Origin: Hymenochaete sp. R1
Taxonomy: Eukaryota > Basidiomycota > Agaricomycetes > Hymenochaetales > Hymenochaetaceae
Reading direction: 5' to 3'
Length of the DNA: 23,693 bases
NCBI GenBank assembly: GCA_019400425.1
Contig: JAFREE010000250.1
Coordinates: forward strand, 1-23,693
Every line of letters starts with the position of its first letter. Positions within the stretch are counted from its first letter, which is position 1. Below, in pieces: positions 1-11,763 of this stretch. A program made the translations under genes and the position numbers. The notes under the pieces are model-generated. The model searched no databases. It was given only the letters and a program-made list of their open reading frames with translations, and had not been told where the DNA came from.

Positions 1-229
1 TAAAAAACCACATTTAAATTTTCAATTCCCTTTTAAGTCCCTTTCTCATTGCGGGATATCCGCAAATCCCCGGAGTGAAACAGGGCGTGGCTGCGTGGCT
101 CTACCAGTCGCGTCTCCTTTCCGTCTCCCCACACGAACCTCCGTTCCGACGCGCTCATACCCCGCGTTTCCCTACTCATTTATCGTGTCTTCAGCGTGAC
201 GACCGCGTGTTTAAACTTTTAATTTCGCG

Positions 230-1115
230 ATGTACCGCCTTATCCGCAGGATCTCCAGTTCATTTTCAAGTGCTTTTGACCGATCAAAAAGTGATGATGG
301 TGCGAGCTTTCATTATTCCAGACGCTTCTTGACTGACTCTAACTGTTTCTCTTCACGTAGGCTCTAATGATGCTCCAGTCATAGGAAAGAAGCGCCGTAT
401 GGAGGATGATGGACCATCTGGCAGTATGTCTAAACGTTCACGAGGGCACGATTCCGACGTCGGTCCGAATGCGAACGAGGACGGGACAATCACGGTCGCT
501 CCGTCACCCGAACGAGAACTTTCGCCCGCTCTCCCAACAATAAAGGAAGACGCAAAGGAGGTCCGCCAGGTGACGAAGGGTGTCAAGGAGGTTGAGCTCG
601 AGGACAAAAAGGACAAGACTGTTACCTCCGATGATGCTGTTGAAGGCACGTTGAAAGCTGACGAGAATGCCGAAGAAAAGCCGGTGGAGCAGGAGCCGAC
701 AACGGTCGAGGAGGCACCAATTCAAGACACTCTCAAAACATCTTTCAATGCGTCATCTGAGCAACTAGAATCGATCGAACCAACACCTCCCGCTGAAGTC
801 ACTCAAAGCCAAACGAGCGCTGGCAAAAACACCGAATCTCCTTCGGTGGACCAGGGCAGCGCCGACGAAGCTGACGTTCCTTCGCACGATACTGTCGCTG
901 ACGATGCACCATCGAAAGTCGACGAAACCGATGATGTAGTTACAGAGGGACCTACTTCTGACAAGAAATCAACCTTTGCTTACGATGAAGCGTCCAGCCC
1001 TACAGCTACTGTTGTGGGTGAGTCAGAGTTGCTGAATGTTAAGCACTCAATCATCGACGCCGCGATTGCAATCCCTCTTCCTCCATCTCCTAAACCAGGG
1101 CAGGTTACAGCCTAG
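230..1115 (+). CDS. Acidic low-complexity protein, two exons
   Basis: Proposed exons are 230-299 and 361-1115, with a 61-base intron (GTGCGA donor, CTGAC-type branch sequence, CGTAG acceptor). Joined, they read in frame for 274 residues. The start is the first ATG that splices into the long downstream frame, and CT-rich sequence lies upstream. Residues 1-20 are basic and Ser-rich. A short basic stretch (GKKRR, then KRSRG) around residues 33-50 could act as a nuclear signal. The rest is rich in Glu, Asp, Thr, Ser and Pro, with no predicted fold, membrane span or catalytic motif. It is probably intrinsically disordered. I do not recognise a family. The long frame (399-1115) is firm; the first exon and start are less sure, because a further upstream exon could lie outside the window. 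Confidence 0.55.
300..360 (+). other. Intron in the acidic protein gene
   Basis: This 61-base interval starts GTGCGA and ends ACGTAG, with ACTGACT about 25 bases before the acceptor. Removing it joins a 24-codon upstream exon in frame to the long open frame and bypasses an in-frame TAA just after the acceptor. Confidence 0.55.
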
Positions 1116-1854
1116 TTTCATTTACTTTTCACATTCACTGATCCCTCGTGATACCATTTGCCTTGGTTGTACATGATCTTCTTCTGCGTCTCTGATACTT
1201 TCTTCATTTCCGCTCCTTACTCCCTTCCGTACCATTTACCCGCTGATCTTATTCCCCCTCAATTATCCAACCACATTGTATTCTTACATATGGCTTGAGT
1301 TTTATCGACATGCTAGTCTTGTTCCTATTGACCATTGTTATGGTTTTTTGTTACTGTGCTCTTATGTTCTATGTCCATATTGTTTCATGTTTCTCGAATT
1401 GCATATCCATACCCGTACTTTTTTGGACTGATTGCTTCAAACACCCATCCTGCTCCAAGTGACATCCATACTAGGGAGCTGATACTCGTTCGATACATAT
1501 ACAACAGTGAGTCATTCGCATGCCATGAATTTACTTTGCTCATTCTTTTTTTATGAAGGCGCAACTGCTGAGTTGCACAAAAGGTCGGTATATTGGCATC
1601 TATTCTACAGGATACACGGATATCCGAACAACATATTTCCCTAAAAAATATATGGAACATTGAAATGGCAGAAGTGACGAATAATTTATGGATGATGACA
1701 ATATCAATAACGACGAATGCCGAGAAGGACGAAAGGGGCAAGGCCGTGATGCCTTCGATGAGGCTCAGAGTACTAATTCAACAACGCCGGATAGAAGATA
1801 AGTACGAGTGGGCTATGGTATTGGTACGCGTTACGGGATTCTCTTAAACCAAGC
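1116..1854. other. Intergenic, convergent 3' ends
   Basis: This AT-rich spacer lies between the 3' end of the acidic protein gene and the 3' end of the DUF6534 gene, which face each other. The short open frames on both strands have no codon regularity or recognisable motif. It probably holds the two 3' untranslated regions; I see nothing else. Confidence 0.5.
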
Positions 1855-3461
1855 TTATACCCATTCTTCCTTAGTGGAGGTAACGATGATGACGTCTCCA
1901 TCTGCTTCGCCGTGCGAAGTCGTTTCGAAAGCCTAAGCAAGCCGCCATTATCAATCATGTTGGATGGGCGATTGGCTATGGCACTCACTGTCTGAGTCCC
2001 TGCGGTGGTGGGGTTTGCCCCATGCGTGGATCCGGTGTACTGGAACGCCTGTACAGGAGCTCGAGATTAGCACCCGTATCGCATCTTTGCTCAAAGGTCA
2101 AGACATACCCGAGGGTTCGCTCCCGTGTTTGAGGAGTTTTGGCCATTGCTGTTTAACATGTTCTTGAGATTGATGTTGTACGAGTTCTTAGGCGTGTCAA
2201 CCGACATCGTCATGCCTTCCCGGAGCCTGTTGCGAGAGTTTAGGCTGTGAAGGTGCGTAACATCAGTAATGGTGCAGATTGCCAGTTTGAACAGGGAAAA
2301 GACTCACGAGACAAGCATAGAGTTGAAGTACACTGCAATCATCGATTAGTACAGGATTCAGCAAATTTCAATCCCCGAACAAATCACTCACACTTCGCCA
2401 TCAGCATATCCGGCACCATGTACAAGAACGCATCCGGCTTTACCACCGCACATATCAACCCAACAATTCCCGCCAATGCTGTAACTAACCCACTCCCCAT
2501 CGAGTACATCATCAGCCTATTCAAAGCCGTGTCGGTCTTCTTAAAACCGGACCGTCGGATGTAGAGATAGTAGCACAGCGTCGCGGCGAGGACGGTGTCG
2601 CCGCCGGCGATGAGAGCGTTCATTGCACGCTCGACGCGGAGAGTGGGCTGGAGCTCGGATACGAGGGTGATGTTGTACAATTGACCATACCAAGCGAGAC
2701 CGACAGCGAATTGGGCGAGGAGGACGATGAAGAGACCGGCCGTAAGCAGTTTGTTCTTGGCGCTTACTGGAAATTATGAGAAAGTGTAAGCGGTCTTGGC
2801 CAGCGAATCGAAGTGGATTAGCTTACGTGTCCAGACCCGGAATAGGAACAAGAGTTGGATCTGGAAGTCGACGACGACGGCGAGGATGACGACGTGCTTA
2901 TAACGCCTACGGGATAGTGAGTACGATTCGATTGGAGAATATGGCGCAAGCACTGACGGTTCGATTGTCACCAGGAAAAGCGGGTTCGCAAAGTTTTTGA
3001 CGAGATATATGTATAGTGTCTGGATGATGATTGCGGAATGTGCCGTATCAAGAATCCAGGCAGAGACGACAAATAATTTGAGCCATAGTTTGTCGGTTTT
3101 GTAGAAATTCTAGGAAGCGGGGCAACTATTGAGCAAAGGGAGTTGGGCTAGAGGGGGTAACAATCACTCACCTCGAAGTACATGTACATCTGCACGCAGC
3201 CTATACCCCACACTCTGTGTCGACGTTTGAGCTACGTGTGTCAAGGGAGCGTGAAGAGGAACGTACGCAGTCATCATACTATTTAGTGGAAACATGGTGA
3301 GTATCGTTGGTGTCATCGATGGTCAAGAAATAAACTCACATAGCACCAACATACAGTGCGCCGAACTAGAGGACTTTTGGCTTAGGGCGCTTTCTTTGAA
3401 AGAATTGACGAAGACATACGGTATCCCCTAGATCTGGTAAGGGGCTCCCAGTATCAGCCAT
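1855..3461 (-). CDS. DUF6534 multi-span membrane protein
   Basis: Exons (minus strand): 3461-3420, 3365-3340, 3278-3267, 3214-3172, 3109-2958, 2906-2827, 2766-2392, 2332-2308, 2244-2109, 2048-1989, 1932-1855. They join in frame to 342 residues, the usual length for the family. All ten introns are 51-63 bases. The N-terminal helix (about residues 15-40, ending VWGIGCVQMYMYFE) matches the first span of this family. Further hydrophobic segments follow to about residue 230. The C-terminal DUF6534 domain lies near residues 170-256, with GFKKTD and the closing KLYFNSMLVSLNSR motif. A polar tail of about 85 residues follows, probably cytoplasmic. Family members have about seven membrane spans and are greatly expanded in Agaricomycetes; their function is unknown. 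Exon 3 is only 12 bases. Confidence is high for the family and good for most splice sites; the tail exons are the least certain. Confidence 0.88.
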
Positions 3462-5626
3462 AGTGAGAAGAGGTGTCGTTGAGAGAACAAGGAGGTAGCG
3501 GTAGCCCTGTAGCGATCTCCGTAGGCAACCTTCGGGACCTGTGCGGAGGTAGTAAAAGAGAAGGGAAGAAGGGGGGAGGGTTGGGAAGTCCAAAGTTCAT
3601 CAAGAAGACAACGCGGGATCCTTTTAATACCAAAATCCGCAGGAGCTGTGTTTCCTCGTTTTCAGCGGCGACTCGGATGATGGACCTGCGTTCAACCTTG
3701 TGGTAAAAACATTGTCCTCCTAGCCAACTTCGATCGCACTTGATGGTGAATGAACGAGCTTTGATGCGGAAAGCGTTCGCACCACCTCCCTCGCACACTG
3801 TTCGTAACATATCACGTTCGAGAGCGTCGATTTCGGCTTGATTTCAGCCCGAATATTTCTAAAGAATAGGCTTCCTCGGTGATCGCACGGAGGTAACAGA
3901 TCCTTCCTTTGATCCTGGATTTGGCGATAAGTGTGCTTATCTGCGAACATCGACGGTCTCTTCTACCACTCTCCTACCTTTTCTGGACTTGCACCCGCGG
4001 CATTCAGATTTCAGCAGTGATGGGCCCAGCTGCGATGCCGAGAGCTGCGAAAACCTTTCTTCCATCCTCTTTTCCCCGCTCGGTCTTCGTCTGTCTTCGT
4101 CGACGAGGACAGAGAGTCGGACGATTTGCCGCTTGTGATAACCGACTAGTTATCGGCAGATCGCGGGGATGTCGGTTCAATTATTCAGCCGCTACATCGG
4201 CGCGCTCAACAAGCTCCGATTCAGTCAAAGCTCAAGAGGACAGGAGAGCCACTTGGCCGACATTGAGTCGTATTCATCACAAGAGCAAGAAGGAATGGAT
4301 GGAATCAAATAGCAGGCGCAGCATAGCCCTGTGACGCTCAGCGCCGCAAGGGATCAACTCAATTGAATCCAGCAAGAAAATGGCTTGAGGTCCTTCATTT
4401 TCGGATGCCAGGCGCTAAAGCAGTGAGGTGAACCATGCGCTAAAGGTTCACGCATGACTCTACTTTATGCCAGGGGGTAAGACTTATAACTGAGCGATCA
4501 AAGAAGACGACTAGAAGAAAGCCACATAGTTCGAGTTATTGATGTCTGATGTCGATGCTTGTTAAAAATTGTCGGTTCATCATGATCGTGTAAAGACTGG
4601 AAATTGATCTCAAGCTTTGATCCCCGAAGCGACACTCGTAAGAAAGAGGTGCATGTAGGCAGTAGGCTATGTAGGCACGAAAGAGACGCCCTGGAGCAGA
4701 TTTCGAGGATCTTTCTTAGCAAGTCGTAAGACGACGGATAAAGTATTTTGTCGTCGCGTCGATCGGCCTCCGTACCGTAAAATCCGCGCCTTCCTTTCGC
4801 TCGCGTGGCAGCCGGAACAAAGCGAGTCTCACTCGTCTCGTCGCTGCAATCCTCCGTCTCACGCTCACAGGCTACGGACGCGGACGTGCCTGTTCAGATT
4901 CGTTAGAGCTGCGTTTCCGATGCTAAACTAATCTCACGAAATAGGCTATCTTCTATCAAAGATCCAGATTTCCACGTGTATAACGACCATCTAGAAACAC
5001 TAGTGGTTGTTTCGAAGGAACTTGACTAACTTGACCTACTTGGAATCGTAGTGTGTTCCTAGTACCACATGGTATGAGTGTACCTGTCAGATCGAACGCC
5101 CAACGATGTTTCCGGGGATGAAGGTGAAAGTGCTGGGCGTCAGACGATCTACGCAGAGTTGAATAATTTTCGCGGAGGATGATCAGAAAGGCTCTGAGTG
5201 CAGCAGTGCAGCAGCACCGGTAAAATGTGCGTAGTATAGCATGGGCGTAGGTCCAGGCTCAAGACCTAGATCATAAAGGCAAGGATTACGCGGCATGATG
5301 AAATAGGTGAATGCATGGTGATAAGGAAGCGCGTCAGAGAGCATAGCAAGAAAAGACAGTGTTCGATTGAGAGACAGAAAATCCTGATTGTTCGCAGTCA
5401 CAATTTATCAACGACGATATGCAGAAGAGTGAAAAAAAAAGTGGTGAAAAGCAGATTGAAAGTGCGTACACAATACGATGGCATAAAAGTGAAGGAGGGG
5501 ACATAACGCATGAAAGCATCAACAATGTCCATAGCACTCAAAACCCCACGGAAGAGTATTTTTAGTAGACCTCGACCGTTCAGACAAAAGCAAAAGAACA
5601 TAGAACATCCAGTACCATACTTAACT
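3462..5626. other. Long spacer without a convincing gene
   Basis: About 2.1 kb lies between the start of the DUF6534 gene and the stop of the 767-residue gene. Open frames here are short, and none shows a domain or a convincing exon chain. A 47-codon plus-strand frame at 4169-4312 is the best candidate, but has no independent support. The part next to 3461 should hold the DUF6534 promoter, and the part next to 5627 the 3' untranslated region of its neighbour. No repeat or transposon remnant was recognised by eye. Confidence 0.45.
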
Positions 5627-8080
5627 CTACAGCGCTCGCGCCAGCACGATAAGCGCAATAATCAGCAACACTAAAATCACCAACCCACTAACCACTGCAG
5701 CCACTCGACATCTAATAACCCACCGATCCAAACTCCTTTGCACATAATACGCCTCTGGTCTCTCCATCGCATCCGCCCGGAGTCTCAGCGCCTTCAAGTT
5801 CGCCTTTCCGCGCATGCTCCCCCTATCGAAGTTAGTTTGGTGCGAGCCGGGTGTGGCGTCGTAGTCCCCACGAAGCGAAGCGAGGAGTTCCGCTGATGAG
5901 CTTTTCATGGCATCCCACGTCGACCTGTCATCTCTCTCCGTGCCGTGGATGACGTGTTGCTGTTGCTGTTGTTGACCTTTCTCAAGGTCATACCCATCGA
6001 CACTCCACGCTGGTACGTGGGCTGCTCTTAAAGGGGCAAGTGGCGGAGTACTCGTCTTCTTTGGCTCCTTTTGCTGTTGTTGTTGGAGGCTGAACTCGAG
6101 CGTAGATCCCGTATGAGGTGTCCTCAGCCCCGAATCTTCCCGAACACCGCGCGGTAAACCTTCAGTAACCATTTCCCCCGAACGAGCGAGCATCCATCCT
6201 CCAATGAGCCAACACCACGGAGCAATGAACCCAGCCCAGAACAGGAGTTCTGCTGGCTTTCGTCCTCGTTCGTTCTCCTTCCAGGGTACACGGTCCTTCA
6301 CGTTCGAATACACGTATGTAAGCCATTTCATATGTGATAACGACGCAAGACGAATGGAGCTAGGATTGCCAGAGCGAGTGCGCTGGAGTAAAGATTCGAA
6401 CGAAGCCTTGAGACGAGCAACAGGGCTCGGTCGCTTCTCCGGTTGTGGGTCGACAAGCGTTGTGTCCCCGTCTGCTTGACCCGGCGTTTCAAGATTGTAG
6501 CTTCTCGGAGTTTCAATTGTTGGCAAGTTGCTGATTCGCCTGCTACCTGGACGCGAGTCTTGCGCAGTGAGATACGTTAGCTCCGTTCGCACTGACTCCG
6601 AACGTGCCAGTAGAGACGGTGTGCGTGAATGCAATGCGGACACTCGTGGGGCTCGAGCGTGAGGTACTCCAACGTCTTGTTCTGGATCTTCAACAACGTG
6701 GGAGCCATATTCTGATTCGCTGGGATAATGAGGAATGGCAAATCGTGGTGTTGGCAAAGGTTCTGAGATATCTTGTTCCATCTCGGGTGTCGTAAATGCA
6801 GCATATTCAACTTCTTGCGGGTACATGGGCTTCGGCGTCGCAATGGGAATGGGCATTGTAATGGCATTGTCCTCGAGAGTAATTGACTCGGGATCATACA
6901 CGTTTTGTGATTCTCGAGGGCTTGCGGGGATGACAGGAAGAGTCGAGAAAGCCGGTCGAGTCTGACCGACAATTCGTGCCGGACTTGATCCCGGGGTTGC
7001 TGGCTCGTCCGTATGGGATGAGTGGCCTGAGTTAAACGTCGAAGTCGATGACGTTTTCCGGACAGAACGATGTATGAAGAGGTTCGATTGGGCGGACGTG
7101 ACTGAGAATTAGAATAGACACATCAGTCTTAGAGGACGTCAAGTTCAAACCAAAAAAAACCAATACTTTACCTGAACTAATCGATGCTGCGTCCCCGTGT
7201 TTTTCCGGGAAGAACTGAACCTCTTCAATTGGCGACAGCATTCGACCTCGTGTAGGGCCGTAAGTCATTTGCGATCCCGCATTGACCGGATCCGCATCGC
7301 CATCCTGCTCGGCTCGTTCGCGAGCAGCAGCTAGCTCTGGCGCAACCTGATACAATACCCCATACCCAGGATCGTAAGATGCATTCTGCTTCCGCATCCT
7401 GGGCGCCTTTTGCGACGTCCCCGCATCCATCGATTGGCTTCGTGTCAAGTAATGATATCGCTTCAAGTTGTTCTCCGCATCCTCCTTTGCCGCCTTCGTA
7501 CCAGCGCCCACCGCCCACTGGCAAAACTCTTGGTTCGACGTTGGGAGAGGCAACATTGATGCTGACCTAGAGCCTCGTTTCGTCTTCGTCTTCGCAGGAG
7601 AGGGTTGAGGGAGAGCTTTAGCAGTGGAGGCAGGGAAAAAAGAGGCACCCTCGCCGTGAGGCGCGAAAGGGTCCTCGGCATGACTGGGTGAAGCACGAGG
7701 CGAGTCTTCACAGTCGCCAGTGGTGATTGCCCTGCCTGTATGCATATCTACCGCCGGAGAGAGTTCCCTCGAGTTCTTCTTCGACGAAAGACCAGGCGAA
7801 TCAATGTGAACGTGCGGGGGAACCAGTTCATCGAAGCGTTGACCCTGCTGTAACGAGCCATGAAAGAACTTCGTGCATTGCTTTATTAGCGACGTCCTTA
7901 ATGAAAAGAATAGCGAAGCACACTCACAGGACCTGCTCCAAGGTACGCCTTGAGACCAGTTATATAGCTGGCCTTGGACGCCGTTGTTGGAGTGTGTGGC
8001 ACCAAAGTGGACGTGTCTGAAACGGTAGCCATTGACCTCGTAGTTGAGAGGGGCCAAGCAGACACAGAGAGGGACGACAT
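5627..8080 (-). CDS. Ser/Pro-rich protein with two membrane segments
   Basis: Exons 8080-7928, 7847-7172 and 7101-5627 join in frame to 767 residues; the introns are 80 and 70 bases with GTGAGT and GTAAAG donors. The ATG at 8080 is the first in frame. Residues 1 to about 555 are hydrophilic and rich in Ser, Pro, Thr, Arg and Glu, probably disordered and phosphorylated. A hydrophobic segment with FWAGFIAPWCWLIGGWML sits near residues 562-581. A second segment of about 24 hydrophobic residues ends exactly at the C-terminus (about 743-767). Between them are two short polyglutamine runs (5 and 6 Gln). The layout suggests a membrane protein with a large N-terminal tail and a short loop between two spans. 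I do not recognise a named family, although a Trp-rich PWCWLxGGW motif before a C-terminal anchor recurs in basidiomycete Ser-rich proteins as I recall them. The function is unknown. Confidence 0.82.
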
Positions 8081-9166
8081 GTCTTAAGCTTGAGCGGACC
8101 CGACGTCCACGCAGAAAACTGTGATGAATGAATCAGCAATGAGGAAAAAGAAGGTTAGTTAGAACGGGGCGCCTCAGTGCAAAAGCACGACTGACGCACG
8201 ATCGAATATGCATTATTGGATGCCTATACCCCGGAGGTCACACCCGCTGTGTCGCCACAAAATGGCCGGAGTAAGATACACATGGGCAGCCTCCCCCATC
8301 CGCAAAGCTCGCCATTTCCGAGAGCAATCCACAAATAGGCATCCAGTAACGTATGTTTGTACGTTAGCAGTCGGGTAATAAGATCGAACAAAATAGCATC
8401 GTGAGGTGTGTGTGCACGTCGGACATGAATAGGACCGGATGACGAGGGTTCAACGTTGTCGCCACATCGTTTTTGCTGTCACAAGTTCTGGCGCCGTCAG
8501 TGACAAATATGAGGGGCCAGATGTGTTGGATGATAGCAAGAACATGCGGCAGAGTAGTGTATCTCGTCCCTTTGTCTGCATGCGTGGTAGTGGATGTCGC
8601 TGGTCAACACTATCATGCATGATCATCATGATCACCTTCACTTCTGGCGTTATTCTTGTCGATGCTCACGGGACCACGACGCGTCTTAAAATGGAGCGAA
8701 TATCAACAACACCAAAGTGACTAACCGACTCCTGAGTATTGACAGGTTTTTGTTGTCGTTTTTTTTTTCTAAAAAAACATGGTAGATTCCGTAATCCGAT
8801 TTACATGTCTGAAGCTAATTTCCCGGGTTTTGTATGATATCCCATGCCAAAAGATTGGGCTTTTTCACTCGCTCGGGAAATATTTGAGTATAACATGAAT
8901 AGACCAGTGAAGACAAATGGCGTTACTTAGTAAACAACGGGTTTCTATATTGTGTTTTTTTTCAGTGATATCGGCCTTTATGGTTGCCTTCTCATCAATT
9001 CAGATAAGCGAAGGATCACGAATCTCTGAGGTTTGAGGTTTGACTGGCCTCGCACAGGCGAGACGACATCATCTACAATGCACTTGACGGATTGTTGGTT
9101 TTTTACAGGCAGTAGATTGTTCATAACTGGAGTCAATAAAGAGGTAAGGAGTGTCTCATACATTAG
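8081..9166. other. Intergenic, no gene seen
   Basis: This roughly 1.1-kb spacer holds the upstream region of the 767-residue gene and the 3' flank of the aldehyde dehydrogenase gene. It contains T- and A-homopolymer runs near 8760-8778. The open frames at 8439-8720 (+) and 8978-9163 (-) lack domain signal and neighbouring splice structure. Confidence 0.45.
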
Positions 9167-11307
9167 CTAAGCCTCGGCGGAGAACTTGACGCCCTGCGCG
9201 AGGGGTGCAGAGTCAGAAAAGTTGACCGTACAAGCGCTCCACCGGACATATTGCTTCCAAGCATCACCTCCTGACTCTCTTCCCCATCCCGTACTCTGAA
9301 AAGCAAGCCGACATACCCGTGAGCAAGTATACAAGAGAGGGTCAGTAGTCACTCACCTTATTCCCACCAAACGCAGCCCCAATCTCCGCCCCACTTGTCC
9401 CCACATTCACATTCACAATCCCGCAATCCGACCCCTCCGGCCCGATCCACCTCCCAACATTCCTCATATCCCTCGTCCACAAACTACTAGATAGCCCCTG
9501 CGGAACCGCATTATTCCATTTGATCGCCTCCTCGAGCTCGTCGAACTCGCCAACCTGTAGAATAGGCGCAAACGTCTCCGTGCGCCACATTCGGCCCGTC
9601 TCGTCTTGTACGAGGGGATTTGCGTGTGGTGGGACGGCGATAACAGGCTGGACGAAGTTACCTTCTGTGAAAGGGGAGCCGAGAGAGGTGACGTGTGAGC
9701 CGCCGGCGAGGACGGAGGCGTTGGCGGATCGGAGGGACGAGACGGTGCTGTTGAACAAATCCGTTGCGTTCTTGGTATGAAGAGGCCCAAGCAAGGTGTT
9801 CGCTTCCAGCGGATCTCCGGGCCGGACGTTCTTATAGAGGGATGTCAACTTCTCAATAACTTGTGGTGCTATCGAGCGATGAAGGTAAAGCCGTCGGGTG
9901 GATGTGCACCGCTGACCTGCTGTGCCCACTGCACCAAAGAAAATAGCGGGGATGGCCATTGAAAGATCAGCATCGGGCATAACAATGGCAGCTAGCATAG
10001 CGGACAGTCAGATGATTTATTCTTTGAAATTTCTAATAAGACAAAAACTGACCATTGTTGCCTCCCAGTTCCAGGAGAACCTTGCCAAATCGAGATTGAA
10101 CGACGCCAGAGACTTTACGTCCGGTCTCTTCACTACCAGTGAAAGATACTAGAGCAGGTTCAGACATGAAGCAAGACATCCAAAAAAAATCAGTCGCTTA
10201 CCCATATCGACATCAGAGCTCGCCACCACATTTTCTCCTGCAACCTTTCCGCCCGTTACAAGACTGGCTACAGCTCCGGGGATCCCATTGCGTTCAAGGA
10301 CCTCGGCTATTATCTTTGTGACGGCAATTGAGCATAGGGGTGTCGATGGAGATGGTTTCCATATAGTTGCATTTCCAGCAGCCAGCGAAAGTGACAAGTT
10401 CCTTTCGAGTCTTTCAGCCTCACCTCCAACGAGATAAGTATGACAAATGAAGAGAACTCACCAACCATACACAGCGACGGGGAAATTGAAAGCCGAAAGA
10501 ATACCAACAACGCCGAGTGGGTTTGGTACTGAATATTAATTAGTGTTTATGCAGTAATACGGACTCCGATTTACACGCACTTTCAAAGATCGTGTGCCCT
10601 GGCCTTTCTGAGTTGACGACATTACCATTCATCATTCTGGACAGGCCAACAGCATAATCACACTGAAGTATCACATGAGAACCCGTAAAGAGGGCATAAT
10701 ATAAGGAGCTCGACTTACTATATCAATAAACTCTTGTATTTCGCCTTCACCTTCCGTCCGTATCTTTCCCATTTCAAGTGATACGAGAGCACCCAGTTCG
10801 TCCCTCTGGATCACACAGCAGTGAATAACAGATAATTATAAGCTCAAATTCTGAAGGTCAAAATTATATTGAACGGACCTTCCGAGAAAGCGCTTCACGA
10901 ATTTGGCGCAGGATCTCTCCCCGACGAGGCGCAGGGACCTTTCTAAACTCCAGGAATGCTTCTCGCGTCTTCCCAAGAGACGTCTGCACCTCTTTCGCAC
11001 TAGCCTGTAGCCAAGTACAATTAATTGGCATTCTGATATAGTTGTGCAACTGAGAGGCCTGGAATATACGCACAGTACGGACGCGTGCCAACACCTCGCC
11101 CGTAGCAGGACACACGCTCTCAGAGATATCGCCATCGCCTCCCCACACGCCATTATACACACCCGGGATTTCGGAGTCTTCAGATTTGGGGAAGTCAAGA
11201 GCTCCGAGGACGCTCTTTGCCCTCGTCGAGAGTGCACGTCGAGTGAACGTGGTACGCGTTCGGGCGTGCGAGTGAAGCAGACGATGGCGAAGCGACCATG
11301 GAATCAT
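9167..11307 (-). CDS. ALDH7-type aldehyde dehydrogenase, mitochondrial
   Basis: Exons: 11307-11074, 11004-10879, 10805-10719, 10662-10581, 10528-10462, 10401-10202, 10148-10053, 9991-9357, 9295-9167; they join in frame to 551 residues. Introns are 52-73 bases. The product matches the antiquitin/ALDH7A1 family (alpha-aminoadipic semialdehyde dehydrogenase), which oxidises aldehydes to acids with NAD+. Visible motifs are [10 protein letters not shown], the nucleotide-binding FTGSEETG (268-275), LELGGNN with the general base Glu292, GQRCTSTRR with catalytic Cys326, ETFAP (436-440), SDCGIVNVN and [14 protein letters not shown]. The first 35 residues are rich in Arg and free of acidic residues, as in a mitochondrial targeting peptide; ALDH7 core homology starts after it. 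The family usually takes part in lysine catabolism or in detoxifying lipid and betaine aldehydes; the exact substrate is inference. An extra block (427-434) precedes ETFAP. No peroxisomal C-terminal tripeptide is present. Confidence 0.93.
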
Positions 11308-11763
11308 TGTAGTTGTCGGAAGGCGAATGTAGATGACTGAGCGTGGAAGAAGGCTCGAGACGACTGTAGCGCTAGAGATGGACGTTGGAGAACAACGGAA
11401 CGGAGCAAGGCAGCCTAGATGTCCAAAGCCTGCGCACCCCGTGACCGCATATTCTTCGGTACGGTAGGTACGAAGACTTTAACCACGCCACAAACCTTTC
11501 CAAACTCCACATCTCTATTCGGATAAACAGATATTGACCCAAGTTAGATACATGCGAATAATATGAGAAAAAATGGTAAGAACTGTGATAGGAAAGGGTA
11601 TTGATCTAACAGACCGAAGGGCATGTCGTTCGTCTGATTGCACCCTGTAGATACAGAACACCACCATGACAGAGCGTCAAGCGTTCCATTGTGTTTCTGT
11701 AATGGAGAACCAATACTGGGCATTGATATCATAATCCAAAGGCTGCAAAGAAAAATCAATCAC
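11308..11763. other. Intergenic between ALDH and small gene
   Basis: This 456-base spacer holds the ALDH promoter side and the 3' side of the small gene that ends at 11764. The short frames within it carry no recognisable motif, and no clear TATA box was found. Confidence 0.45.

Noticed and set aside
3909..4334. 141-codon plus-strand frame in the long gap
   Set aside because: Arg/Ser-rich composition without domain or splice partner; an acidic alternative frame nearby also failed to extend into a gene.
6577..6972. 131-codon minus-strand frame
   Set aside because: Alternate frame of the third exon of the 767-residue gene; that gene's frame continues through splice junctions and ends in a membrane segment.
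8439..8720. 93-codon plus-strand frame in the spacer
   Set aside because: No recognisable domain, no nearby exon and no regular codon pattern.
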